64,000 nt of DNA from Butyrivibrio sp. LB2008 (GCF_000621565.1 NZ_JHXZ01000021.1:1-64000), one strand, 5' to 3'; positions 19,121 through 27,838 are shown, counted from the first letter of the stretch. Notes: generated from the letters alone by a model not told the origin. Translations and numbers: made by a program.

Positions 19121-19345
19121 CTAGCCTATCTGTTCGCATATGTATTCGCTTATGGCATTTACAGATCCAAGGGAATACAAGGTTCTGAAATCCATCTTTA
19201 TGCCGAACTGTTTTTTCAATTCGATCTGCAGCTTCATAACGTCAATGGATTTTGCTCCAAGCTCGGTAAAATGCATCTCTTCAGATGGTTTTTCAAGCTT
19301 GAATATCTTTTCAAACAATCCTAAAACCGTGTTTTTAGTTTCCAT
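19121..19345 (-). CDS. Stand-alone peptidyl/aryl carrier protein
   Basis: A 74-residue carrier protein. The attachment Ser is in TELGAKSIDVMKLQ, where the usual Asp before Ser is replaced by Lys, an uncommon change at the partner-recognition site. It overlaps the upstream cyclization gene by 11 bases and precedes the NRPS by 11 bases. Its place between two Cy domains suggests it supplies or receives the growing chain. Confidence 0.82.
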   Translation of the reverse strand: METKNTVLGLFEKIFKLEKPSEEMHFTELGAKSIDVMKLQIELKKQFGIKMDFRTLYSLGSVNAISEYICEQIG

Positions 19346-20501
19346 CTTCCAAACTCTCCTTTATAAGATCAATATATCTGTCAAACCATTCCTTTATCTT
19401 CTTTACTCCCTCAAGTTCCTTGGGATAAACAAAGCTGATAAGAATGCCGTCAAGCATATTAAAAAGCTGAACATCAAGACATACATTTGGCGTCTGCGAT
19501 ATCATAAATGTCATCTTTCCGATGCTGTTTATAAAATCATCATTAAGGAATACTCCGTTCTGATTGTAGGAATAGACGACAGGCACGATACCGTCAGCCT
19601 TCTTATAGGCCCTGTCTTCCTGTGAAAGCTTTGTTTCTATCCTCTTTTGAAGCTCATCAAGTCTAAGATTCTCTTTCTCGACATTCATCCAAAAAATCTT
19701 AGTATTGTCGCTCACCGGATCTTCACTTAACAAAGACTTTTTGAAATACGGCACATTCACACAAAGCTTTTGATCTGCACATGTCTTGGACAAAAGAAAA
19801 AGCATTCCGGAAAAAAGATCTCCCTCTTTTTCTTTAAACATTTCTCCAAGTTTCTCTACTTCTTTGGTAGTGAGCTTATGGTCAAAGGAATCATAATTGC
19901 ATCCGCTTAGTTCTCCGGCGTTTTGACCATATGAACTGCTCCCGCATTCTTCCACGATTTCCTGCTTCCTGACTGTAACTTCACAGCTTCGGGACGCAAA
20001 TTCTTCAAGAGTAAAACTATGACCTTGATATCTTGTTCCGAGCTCATTCAAAAGTTCCTGAATCCCGTTAACGTCACACACCGCAAGGTCAATATCAAAG
20101 CAAAAGCGATGTTTGTTTCCGGGTAAAAGAAACAGCTCTCCACCTACACCCTGTCCTCTTGAAAGTTCCATCTTTCGGTGGGAAAGGTTTTTACGACAAT
20201 CTTTTAATGACGTATCAATTGAAGATTTATCCTCTTTTGAAAGATCAAAGATAAACAGTCTCTTGGGAAGCTTCTCATCGGAAAGATAAGCCTTGCCGTC
20301 TTCTTTTATCTTGGCACTGGTCATAAAATGGCTCTTTAAAGTTGCTTTCCAAGCCTTCTTGAAAGTATCAACATCAAGTTCCTCGCCTTCAAACTCAAAG
20401 TACGCATGGCAAGCAACGCCTCCCAGATTACTCTTCATCTTTCGGCCTACCAGATATGATCTTTGCAATTCGGAAATATTGATGCTTTTAATCTCATTCA
20501 T
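19335..20501 (-). CDS. Free-standing NRPS cyclization-type condensation domain
   Basis: A 388-residue protein consisting only of a condensation-superfamily domain. ELQRSYLVGR at 11-20 is the first Cy motif, and ISQTPNVCLDVQL near residue 335 matches the Cy signature SQTPxVxLD. The catalytic-site motif reads DLAVCDVNG at 138-146, so the final Ser of DxxxxDxxS is Gly. The two Asp residues, important for heterocyclization, are kept. No adenylation or carrier domain is attached; the small carrier gene follows with an 11-base overlap. It may join the aryl or acyl starter to the next unit, with or without ring closure. Confidence 0.82.
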   Translation of the reverse strand: MNEIKSINISELQRSYLVGRKMKSNLGGVACHAYFEFEGEELDVDTFKKAWKATLKSHFMTSAKIKEDGKAYLSDEKLPKRLFIFDLSKEDKSSIDTSLKDCRKNLSHRKMELSRGQGVGGELFLLPGNKHRFCFDIDLAVCDVNGIQELLNELGTRYQGHSFTLEEFASRSCEVTVRKQEIVEECGSSSYGQNAGELSGCNYDSFDHKLTTKEVEKLGEMFKEKEGDLFSGMLFLLSKTCADQKLCVNVPYFKKSLLSEDPVSDNTKIFWMNVEKENLRLDELQKRIETKLSQEDRAYKKADGIVPVVYSYNQNGVFLNDDFINSIGKMTFMISQTPNVCLDVQLFNMLDGILISFVYPKELEGVKKIKEWFDRYIDLIKESLEDGN

Positions 20502-22029
20502 CTGAAATCATTTCCCTTAATCTGTTTTTATCTGTTTTTCCAACAGGGGTCAGCGGAAGATCCATAACTCTGATTATCCGGTCGGGAATACAACAATCCT
20601 CTATCTGTTTTTCTCTAAAAAGCTTGGATACCTCCGAAGTTGTATACTCATCATCGCCCTCGTAGAAAACGCATATCGCCTCTCCCAAAAGTTCATCCTT
20701 TATTCCGAGTGCCGCGCAGTTCTTGACACCGCAAAGGTCGGCAAAAAACTTCTCCACCTCTGAGGGCATTATCTTTTCTCCGGCTCTGTTTATCATCTCT
20801 TTGGATCTTCCGGTTACGATAATATTCCCCGTCTTATCCTTGATCCCTTTATCTCCGGGTCTGTAATAACCATCCTTAAAGCTGCTTTGGGCGGATTTAG
20901 ATGCTCTGTAGTATTCATGTATGGTGTAAGGTCCCTTTACTACAATCTCGCCTTCGGTTCCGTCAGGAACAGGGTTGAAATCTTCATCCACTATCTTGAA
21001 TTCATCCTCCCCGGCACATGGCTTTCCTTGTGTGTTAAATCTCACATAGTCATCGGCTTTGGTATCGGTGAGAAATGTCATTCCCTCAGACATTCCGTAA
21101 ACTTGGATCAGTATTCCTCCGAGAATCTCTTCACACTTCTTTGCCATCTCGGAAGTGAACATCGCTCCACCCACGAGAATGTATTTGATCGATGAAAGAT
21201 CATAACTTTCATCAATCTCGCGATATTGTATGCATAGGCTAACAACAGAGGGCACAAAACTCATCATTGTTACCTTGTGAGTTTCTATCATGTCAAATAT
21301 TTCCAACGGACTTGGATACTCGCACATCACGTTGAGCCCTCCGCAGTAAACCGTACCTATCATTCCGGGCGTTCCGAATGCAAAATTGTGTGCCGCCGGT
21401 ATTGCTGTAAGATTCACCGTAGACTCATCCATCTTGCAATGCCCGGCAGTGCAGATCGCATTGTAGCAATACTCACCGTTATATCTTGGTATGAGCTTGG
21501 GAATACCGGTTGTTCCTCCGGATAAGGAAAGAAAAGCGAGATTCCTTGGTGATACAGGTTCTGTATCTGCTCTTTCTACATTCTCTTTTTCAATAATCTC
21601 TTCAAGTTCCGAAACTGTCAGAATATGTTTGATAAAGCTATATTTATCCTTTAGCTTTATCGCTGCCTTTCTGTAATCCGTTCCGTAGAAATCTTCCATT
21701 GTGATATATGCAACAGGCTCAGCTCTTTGGCATATTGCATCCACCACATGTTCTTTATGAGCAGGGAGTATGAGTATCGGAACCGCCCCGATCTTAAAAA
21801 GTGAAAAGATCACTATCTCAAACATGGCCGAATTGGCTATCTGAACGATCACTCTATCTTTTTTCCTGAATCCGAGATAGTACAGATAATCCGAAAGCTT
21901 ACATACCTTTTCCAATAACTGCTCATATGTATATTCATGATTTGAATCGACTACCGCAAGTCTCTCTCCGTGCTTTTTTACTGTATCTTCCAACAACCCA
22001 AATAAAGTCTTTTCTTCCCACGGTTTCAT
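20494..22029 (-). CDS. Aryl acid:carrier AMP ligase (DhbE/YbtE-like)
   Basis: A 511-residue stand-alone adenylation enzyme. Motifs: LSLSGGTTGIPKLIPR (A3, around 172-187), PAAHNFAFGTPG (aryl-acid ligases of the DhbE family carry this HN-containing motif, whose Asn contacts the ortho-hydroxyl of salicylate or 2,3-dihydroxybenzoate), YGMSEG, YYRPGDKG and GRSKEMINRAGEKI, ending with PLTPVGKTDKNRL. It should activate a hydroxybenzoate-like acid and load it on a carrier protein. The adjacent 85-residue carrier (22032) is a good candidate. No genes making salicylate or dihydroxybenzoate are in the window, so the acid must come from elsewhere. It overlaps the Cy gene by 8 bases. Confidence 0.85.
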   Translation of the reverse strand: MKPWEEKTLFGLLEDTVKKHGERLAVVDSNHEYTYEQLLEKVCKLSDYLYYLGFRKKDRVIVQIANSAMFEIVIFSLFKIGAVPILILPAHKEHVVDAICQRAEPVAYITMEDFYGTDYRKAAIKLKDKYSFIKHILTVSELEEIIEKENVERADTEPVSPRNLAFLSLSGGTTGIPKLIPRYNGEYCYNAICTAGHCKMDESTVNLTAIPAAHNFAFGTPGMIGTVYCGGLNVMCEYPSPLEIFDMIETHKVTMMSFVPSVVSLCIQYREIDESYDLSSIKYILVGGAMFTSEMAKKCEEILGGILIQVYGMSEGMTFLTDTKADDYVRFNTQGKPCAGEDEFKIVDEDFNPVPDGTEGEIVVKGPYTIHEYYRASKSAQSSFKDGYYRPGDKGIKDKTGNIIVTGRSKEMINRAGEKIMPSEVEKFFADLCGVKNCAALGIKDELLGEAICVFYEGDDEYTTSEVSKLFREKQIEDCCIPDRIIRVMDLPLTPVGKTDKNRLREMISDE

Positions 22030-22031
22030 TC

Positions 22032-22289
22032 TCAGCTTGCCCTTTCTTCGAGCTTTTTACATATAAGATCTGTCAGTATATTCACCGATACAGGCTCCAT
22101 AAGATTAAGCTCATCCGCAAGAAGAACATCGAATTTTTCCTGACATGTCAAAAATGCCTGAACGATAACAATACTGTCCGCACCAAGATCCTCATAGAAA
22201 AGATCGTCATCGTTTATTACAAGATCATTTTTGTTCATCATATCTTTAAGTGTTTTTTTGATAGTATCTTTAATTTCCTGTCTGTCCAT
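22032..22289 (-). CDS. Stand-alone acyl carrier protein
   Basis: An 85-residue acidic carrier protein with a classical attachment motif DLGADSIVIVQAF (Ser near residue 40). It lies between two AMP-forming ligases, 2 bases before the aryl ligase and 28 bases after the acyl ligase, and could be charged by either. Its canonical DSI motif sets it apart from the two other free carriers of the cluster. Confidence 0.9.
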   Translation of the reverse strand: MDRQEIKDTIKKTLKDMMNKNDLVINDDDLFYEDLGADSIVIVQAFLTCQEKFDVLLADELNLMEPVSVNILTDLICKKLEERAS

Positions 22290-22317
22290 TTCGTATATAC
22301 CTCTCTGAATTTTATGA

Positions 22318-23910
22318 TCAACTGACTTTTTTGCCTATCTGACGTAAGTTATATTTTCTTACACTGTCCGCGTCCTCACTCATACGAAGAGAAATGGTTT
22401 CTTCCAGTGCTTTCCTGTCCACCTCGTTTTTGGAAGTAACAGGGAGTTTTGCCGATAAAACATACGCATTTTCAATTCTCTTGTAGTGCGGAAGCGTCTT
22501 GTTTACTTTGGCAATTTTCTCGACGAGCTTCTCTTCATCATCGTCATGTCCGTAAAGGACCAGAATAGGTCTGTTATTTACTCCGACCGCTGCGTATTGT
22601 TTGGTTTCTTCTTTGAGGAATGCAAAGTCTTCTTCAAGCTCCTCAACGTAGATATTTTCACCGGCGTCATTGATGATCATGTTGTCAGCTCTTCCTATAC
22701 AATAGAAATCAACTCCATCTATAAGGAACATGTCTCCTGTATGCTGAAGCTCGCCATACTCTTCTTCTCTGCTGATGAACTGTCCGCCCCTCAATATTCC
22801 GTCGTAGATATCAAGTCCTTTTACGGCAAGTTCACCTTTTCCGTTGGGAACCCATTCACCCTCACTGTTGATTATTCCTGCCCTGTGGCCATTAAAGAGC
22901 TGTCCGGAATATCCGGGTATTCCGTTCATTGACTTCTCTTCAGTGAGGTATCCAAGGCTTATCGCTCCGCCTGTTTCAGTCTGCCCATAAGTGTTGGCCA
23001 TCTGGAAGCCCACGGACTTAAGGAAAGGCTTGAGATCTTCGTCAATCTTGGCTCCACCGATCAGACCGTTCTTAAATTGCTTTCCGAAGAATTCTTCAAA
23101 AGTCTCCTGATTGATATCTGATGTACGGCTCTTATACACGTTGAAGATAGCCTTCCAAAGTGCCGGAACACCGTAAGTACTCCATATACCGTCTTCTTTG
23201 ATAACTCTTACAAGTTCAAGTACTCCCTGATTCTTAGGGAAAACGAATGTGCAACCAAATCCCCAATAGATTGAAGGAACTTCAAATCCAAAGATATGTC
23301 TCATGGGGAGCGTTGCAAGGACCTTCATCTTATCAATATCCAGATCATAACAGCTCTCCAGATTATAAGGATGACCCAAAAGAGTCGCTCTCAAAACTCT
23401 GTGTATTCTTGTGATGGTTTTTGCTTTGAATACTACTGTCTTAGCTATTCCTGTAGTTCCGGATGTGCAAAGGCATATCATCTCTCCCCACTTTTTGTTC
23501 TCGGGTTCTCCTTCGCTTGCTGAAACTATCTCATCAAAATCAAGGCAAAGAACCTCTTTGCTGTCATCTTTCTTTCCAATAATCGCGCCTAGATTACCCA
23601 TATCAATGCAATTATGAAGAATGATATCGTTGGCGTTTTCATCCAAAAACATCACGTTGTAGCCGCACATTCCAAGTCCGTAAAGAACGCAGAACCAAAA
23701 AGGATGTGTCTCATGCTTGATTCCTATAAACCTTCCTTTTTCGATTCCGGCAAGCTTTTTCTCAAGAAGAGCCGCTACCGCTTTTGTCTTTTTCTGAAAA
23801 TCTTTCCTGTAATAAATCTTCTTTTCATCGCCCTCGTAAAACTCCATAAAAGGATAATCCGATGAAAACCCTCCAACAACGTCCTGATATAAACTTTCCA
23901 GTGTTATCAT
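22318..23910 (-). CDS. Acyl-AMP ligase of the ANL superfamily
   Basis: A 530-residue adenylate-forming enzyme when read from the ATG at 23910, which overlaps the KAS III stop codon by one base (TGATG); a longer frame to 24012 would intrude 100 bases into that gene. Motifs: CTSGTTGIAKTVVFK, NTYGQTETGG, QHTGDMFLIDG, GRADNMIINDAGENIY and a C-terminal PVTSKNEVDRKAL with the catalytic Lys in place. The N-terminal half is divergent from both aryl ligases and NRPS A domains, so the substrate (fatty or other carboxylic acid) cannot be called. It is likely to charge one of the neighbouring carriers. Confidence 0.8.
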   Translation of the reverse strand: MITLESLYQDVVGGFSSDYPFMEFYEGDEKKIYYRKDFQKKTKAVAALLEKKLAGIEKGRFIGIKHETHPFWFCVLYGLGMCGYNVMFLDENANDIILHNCIDMGNLGAIIGKKDDSKEVLCLDFDEIVSASEGEPENKKWGEMICLCTSGTTGIAKTVVFKAKTITRIHRVLRATLLGHPYNLESCYDLDIDKMKVLATLPMRHIFGFEVPSIYWGFGCTFVFPKNQGVLELVRVIKEDGIWSTYGVPALWKAIFNVYKSRTSDINQETFEEFFGKQFKNGLIGGAKIDEDLKPFLKSVGFQMANTYGQTETGGAISLGYLTEEKSMNGIPGYSGQLFNGHRAGIINSEGEWVPNGKGELAVKGLDIYDGILRGGQFISREEEYGELQHTGDMFLIDGVDFYCIGRADNMIINDAGENIYVEELEEDFAFLKEETKQYAAVGVNNRPILVLYGHDDDEEKLVEKIAKVNKTLPHYKRIENAYVLSAKLPVTSKNEVDRKALEETISLRMSEDADSVRKYNLRQIGKKVS

Positions 23911-24926
23911 CACATCACTACAGACATAACTCCCATATTGGCGCCTACCGCTCCGCCAAGGATCAATGTCTTGCTCCTTTCCTTTAATATGCCCATTCTT
24001 CTTGCTTCGCATGCCATGATCGGTATATTTGCTGCCCCGATATTGCCCATTGTTTCTACTATTTCAGGCATTATCTCCTTCTCTACACCGATGATATTTC
24101 TGATATTTTTTGTGATCCATTTTGCGACCTGACTTACAAGAACACAGTCAATATCCTGCTTGTCCCAGCCGCTCTTTTTCATTACAGGGGGAATATAATT
24201 CCTTGATACATCCTGATGCATATCTATAAGCGCTTTGGTGGTTCCGGGAATATAAAGAAGGCTCGCATCCTTGGGATAAACTACACCGCCGCCCCAGATT
24301 ACATTGTTGTTCCATACTTCGGGCATGGTGTGGAAGCGTGAATTAACTATGCCTCTTCCCTCTTCATTTTCGGTCGCTTTACTTACAACAAAAGCTCCTC
24401 CTCCGTCACCTACGCTAAGAGCAGCAGGTGCTCTTTGAAGGAGTTCGTCTCTGTCGTCATAATCAAACTTGGTCCATCTTGAAAGAGCTTCTCCGGACAC
24501 CACAAGTACGTTCTCCGCTTTACCTGATTTTATAAGGGAATCCGCTACATCCAATCCACTTATAAAGGCGTTACAAGCATTCTTTATATCAAAAGAATAT
24601 GCGTTTCTGATATCAAGCTTGTCCATTACAACGTTGACAGTTGCAGGCTCTGCAAAATCCTGTGTTATGGAGCAGAATAAAACCGCATCAATGTCTGAAG
24701 GCTCTATTCCTGCATCTTCCAGTGCATTTCTTCCTGCATTCGCAGCAAGATCTGAACTGTGTTCCCCGTCTTTTACGTAATGTCTGCTTTCGCAACCTGT
24801 AAGCATCTTTACAAGCCCCTTTTTAATTCCGAATTTGTCATATCCGGCTCTTTCTTCTATCTCTATGCTTGTATATGTTGTCTCGGGCACATACATGCCC
24901 ATTCCTCTTATATAGCTTCTGTCCAT
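23910..24926 (-). CDS. 3-oxoacyl-ACP synthase III-like enzyme
   Basis: A 338-residue thiolase-fold protein. The active-site Cys is in KNACNAFISG, and the catalytic Asn is in GNIGAANIP. The third catalytic position, normally His in PHQAN, reads VSQVAKW here, so the His is missing and Gln-Val replace it. KAS III relatives without a full Cys-His-Asn triad often act as acyltransferases or esterases rather than decarboxylative condensing enzymes. It sits between the thioesterases and an acyl-AMP ligase. Start chosen at the ATG 24926; a GTG precedes it directly. Confidence 0.82.
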   Translation of the reverse strand: MDRSYIRGMGMYVPETTYTSIEIEERAGYDKFGIKKGLVKMLTGCESRHYVKDGEHSSDLAANAGRNALEDAGIEPSDIDAVLFCSITQDFAEPATVNVVMDKLDIRNAYSFDIKNACNAFISGLDVADSLIKSGKAENVLVVSGEALSRWTKFDYDDRDELLQRAPAALSVGDGGGAFVVSKATENEEGRGIVNSRFHTMPEVWNNNVIWGGGVVYPKDASLLYIPGTTKALIDMHQDVSRNYIPPVMKKSGWDKQDIDCVLVSQVAKWITKNIRNIIGVEKEIMPEIVETMGNIGAANIPIMACEARRMGILKERSKTLILGGAVGANMGVMSVVM

Positions 24927-24943
24927 CACTTACTCTCTTTCTG

Positions 24944-25648
24944 TCATTGTGCTTTTAGTAGTTCCCGGTTCATAAAATTTATCAGTTCGTCTTTTTTCTC
25001 GTTGAGATAAAAATGATTTCCGTGAACAACATGTATTTCCGGCTCTGTATCAAAGTATTCTTTCCAATCATCAAGCTCTTCAACTGCCACCTCCGCGTCA
25101 TCATCGCCGCAGATAACGCTTCCCTTCTTGGGGCGGTTATCCGCCGTAGCCTCATGCGGGACATAGCTTTGAAGAACTCTCAGATCTTTCATGCAGATAT
25201 CCATGAAAAAATCCGCTACTTCTTTGTTGTTCTGAATTACTTCCGGAACTCCGCCGAGCTTTTTGAGAAAATCAAATACGCGCTCTTCGCAGTTTCTGTA
25301 ATGCTCTGGTATAACCCTTACCGGGGGCTTCTGCCCCGATATAAATACGTGATACGGATAAAGATTGTATTCTTTTTGAAGTCTGCAGGCCGTCTCGTAG
25401 GCGACAAACGCTCCCATGCTGTGACCAAAGAGAATGAAATCATTGCTCTTCACACCTGATGCAGCTATCTGCTCACAGGCATCGGAAATACACTCCGCAA
25501 AGCTTTTATACCCCTGCTTCTTACAATTCCTGCCTCTACCCGGATATTCAAATAAAACCACTTCATCTACATACGCCAGCTCTGCTTTTTTTAGGAACGA
25601 ATAATATCCTGCAAGCCCTCCGGCGTGGCAAAAACAAAACATTTTCAT
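24944..25648 (-). CDS. Type II thioesterase
   Basis: A 234-residue alpha/beta hydrolase of the NRPS/PKS-associated type II thioesterase family. It begins MKMFCFCHAGGLAGYYSFL (oxyanion-hole region), has VLFEYPGRGRNCKK, and the nucleophile elbow GHSMGAF near residue 73. Asp of CGDDDAEV and His of VHGNHFYLNE complete the triad. Such enzymes clear mis-loaded or stalled groups from carrier proteins, which fits a system with at least four carrier domains. Confidence 0.87.
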   Translation of the reverse strand: MKMFCFCHAGGLAGYYSFLKKAELAYVDEVVLFEYPGRGRNCKKQGYKSFAECISDACEQIAASGVKSNDFILFGHSMGAFVAYETACRLQKEYNLYPYHVFISGQKPPVRVIPEHYRNCEERVFDFLKKLGGVPEVIQNNKEVADFFMDICMKDLRVLQSYVPHEATADNRPKKGSVICGDDDAEVAVEELDDWKEYFDTEPEIHVVHGNHFYLNEKKDELINFMNRELLKAQ

Positions 25649-25657
25649 CTTTTTATT

Positions 25658-26527
25658 TCAGCCAGCTTTCTCATATTTTTGTACAATTTCATTGATGATT
25701 GGGAGGCAGTTCTGATATCCGTCGATCAGAATCAGATGGCCTCCGTCAATTACTTCAAGGTCAAATACACCTCCGGCAACTCGTTCCCAACCTTTTACGG
25801 CATCCAGAGTCGTCATGGTATCCCTGTTTCCGGCAAATACAGTAACATCAGACTTGATCTTGAAATAATCATTATCACCGTTTTGATAGTGCTGAACTAT
25901 CTTTTGGTCTATATCAAGAAGATCCATGGTGTGATTGGCAAACTCAAGTGCCTTACACCTGTCGTAATACTCCTCTTTATGCTCTTCGTAATCCTCGAAC
26001 AATTCAGTCGGTTCAACAGGGATTACCTTTCCAAGCGCTTCATAGTTTCTGTAACACAGACTCGTATACTTACAAACGAAATCATTTAGTTCCTCGTTAT
26101 TTCTAAAAAGCGCAGGGTGAAAATATCTCTTAAGCGTTTCCTGTAGTTCCTCCTCACGGTTTCGATCCGTGAATATGGATGTCTTATAAGTATTTCCATC
26201 CGGTGGATCACTGGCGCAGAAGAACACCCTGAATGGCAATTTCATACCTGATGAAAGGATCCTACGATATAGCTCATATCCTGCTACCGCTCCAAAGCAG
26301 TATCCAAGGATCATATAGTCATCATCTTCTTTTAACTGGCTTTTGAGATTTTCAAAAAGATCATCTGCCACCGCATCCATGGTTTCCAGAGATTTTTCGT
26401 TTCTCCTAAGTCCCCTCCCCGGAACCTCCAAAAGGCACAGCCTTATACTCCTGTCGAGGACCTTGGTCCAGGGAAGATACGCTGTAGCCGATGCGGCGCC
26501 TCCCGGTATACAAAACAATTTGATCAT
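25658..26527 (-). CDS. Thioesterase-family hydrolase with Cys nucleophile
   Basis: A 289-residue alpha/beta hydrolase of the thioesterase family (FCIPGGAASATAYLPW, then LLEVPGRGLRRNE). The nucleophile elbow reads GYCFGAVAG, so Cys77 replaces the usual Ser; Asp in AGNRDT and His in DGGHLIL complete a Cys-Asp-His triad. Cys thioesterases are known from NRPS lines that release strained or less stable acyl products. The start at 26527 has AGGAGG in front and avoids overlap with the SDR gene; an upstream start at 26578 would overlap it. Confidence 0.82.
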   Translation of the reverse strand: MIKLFCIPGGAASATAYLPWTKVLDRSIRLCLLEVPGRGLRRNEKSLETMDAVADDLFENLKSQLKEDDDYMILGYCFGAVAGYELYRRILSSGMKLPFRVFFCASDPPDGNTYKTSIFTDRNREEELQETLKRYFHPALFRNNEELNDFVCKYTSLCYRNYEALGKVIPVEPTELFEDYEEHKEEYYDRCKALEFANHTMDLLDIDQKIVQHYQNGDNDYFKIKSDVTVFAGNRDTMTTLDAVKGWERVAGGVFDLEVIDGGHLILIDGYQNCLPIINEIVQKYEKAG

Positions 26528-26543
26528 TATCCCTTCTTTCCTC

Positions 26544-27320
26544 CTATAAAAAGCTTGAAACAGACATCCCTCCGTCAACAGCGAGACACTGTCCCGTAAT
26601 ATATGAACTGTTTTTACTTACAAGGAACATTATCGCGTCCACAACCTCTTCAAGGTGTCCCGCTCTTCCTATGGGAACCTGCTTGTTGAATGTCGCCATC
26701 ACAAACTTGTTTGCAAAAATCTCTTCCGTCATCTCGGATTCAAACAATCCCGGACATATTGCATTGACGGTGATTCCGCTTCCTGCATATGTTGAAGACA
26801 GTCCTCTCGTAAGTCCGCATACTCCCGCTTTTGAAGCATTGTATGCATGTCTTTCAAGAGTCTTTGACGTAATAAAAGCATTAACAGAAGCAATATTAAC
26901 TATTCTTCCATAACCGGCTTCTTTCATCTGCTCTAAAACCCCTGCACACATATACGCTGTTCCATTTAGGTTTATATCTATCTGAGTTTTCCATGCATCG
27001 GACATTGCTTTGGTGACCGAAAGCGGTGTGCTCACTCCGGCAGCGTTTATCAAAATGTCTGTATTGCCAAAGCATTCCGCCATACCTTTATAAACTCTTT
27101 TTACATCTTCTTTGCTTGAAATATCTGCAGATATATAACTTGCATTTCCGCCTTCACTACAGATAAAATCGCATACTTCAGCCAGTTTTTTATCTCTCCT
27201 ACCAACAAGAAACACATTGGCACCGTTTTTTGCCATACGAATTGCCGTCTGTCTTCCTATACCGGTTCCCGCTCCGGTAATGATCGCATTACTGTCGGTA
27301 AAATCAAATTTAATATTCAC
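26544..27320 (-). CDS. Short-chain dehydrogenase/reductase (FabG-like)
   Basis: A 258-residue classical SDR. NAD(P)-binding TGAGTGIG near residue 15, NAAG near 91, and the catalytic Ser-Tyr-Lys set (NIASVN, then HAYNASKAG) are all present, as is the C-terminal YITGQCLAVDGGMS. The Arg-rich GRRDKK after the second strand favours NADPH. It could reduce a carrier-bound beta-keto group or a tailoring intermediate, or act like a dihydroxybenzoate-pathway dehydrogenase; the sequence does not decide. The start is a GTG. It is the second gene of the operon. Confidence 0.82.
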   Translation of the reverse strand: MNIKFDFTDSNAIITGAGTGIGRQTAIRMAKNGANVFLVGRRDKKLAEVCDFICSEGGNASYISADISSKEDVKRVYKGMAECFGNTDILINAAGVSTPLSVTKAMSDAWKTQIDINLNGTAYMCAGVLEQMKEAGYGRIVNIASVNAFITSKTLERHAYNASKAGVCGLTRGLSSTYAGSGITVNAICPGLFESEMTEEIFANKFVMATFNKQVPIGRAGHLEEVVDAIMFLVSKNSSYITGQCLAVDGGMSVSSFL

Positions 27321-27323
27321 TTC

Positions 27324-27827
27324 TTATGCTGTCCCTCGCCTTACATTTTTCATCATAATTTTTTCATTGACTCTTTTTCTGAATAATCCCGGTACCTCCC
27401 CCACGCAAACATATCCGCATTTTTCATACATCTTGATTGCAATATTGTTATTGCTGTTCACCAAAAGAAAAGCCTTTGTTGCCAAAAGCCTGTTTCCATC
27501 TGTACTGCTAAGGCAAATATCTTCAAAAAGGTCCATGGCCGTACGTCCATACCCCTGCCCCTGACAGTTTTCTTTAATTGCGATCACGTGTAAAAATGGG
27601 AATGAATGGAAAGCTCCTCGTCTATTGATCCAAAGTCCCCCTACAAGTTCCTTCGAATCACCATCCGTGAGCAATAACATTTCATCATCATCCGACGCTT
27701 TTTCAATCTCCTTCTTTAAAAAAGCATCGCTTGGATAGTAAGTTCTTCCAAGCTCGGTAGACATGATGATATCGATGAACAATTGCAGATTTGATTGATT
27801 TACCCTAGTGGAAGTAAGTTTCATCAT
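27324..27827 (-). CDS. GNAT-family N-acetyltransferase, first gene of the biosynthetic operon
   Basis: A 167-residue GNAT protein. The acetyl-CoA site is in the ENCQGQGYGRTAMDLFE block (Q/RxxGxG/A pattern), followed by LLATKAFLLVNSNNNIAIKMYEKCGY, typical of the family's C-terminal half. It may acylate a pathway intermediate or provide self-protection. Two adjacent ATGs (27827 and 27824) follow AGAAGG. The promoter and tandem operators at 27839-27902 lie directly upstream, making this the first gene of a train of at least 16 closely spaced genes. Confidence 0.78.
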   Translation of the reverse strand: MMKLTSTRVNQSNLQLFIDIIMSTELGRTYYPSDAFLKKEIEKASDDDEMLLLTDGDSKELVGGLWINRRGAFHSFPFLHVIAIKENCQGQGYGRTAMDLFEDICLSSTDGNRLLATKAFLLVNSNNNIAIKMYEKCGYVCVGEVPGLFRKRVNEKIMMKNVRRGTA

Positions 27828-27838
27828 TCAGCCTTCTT

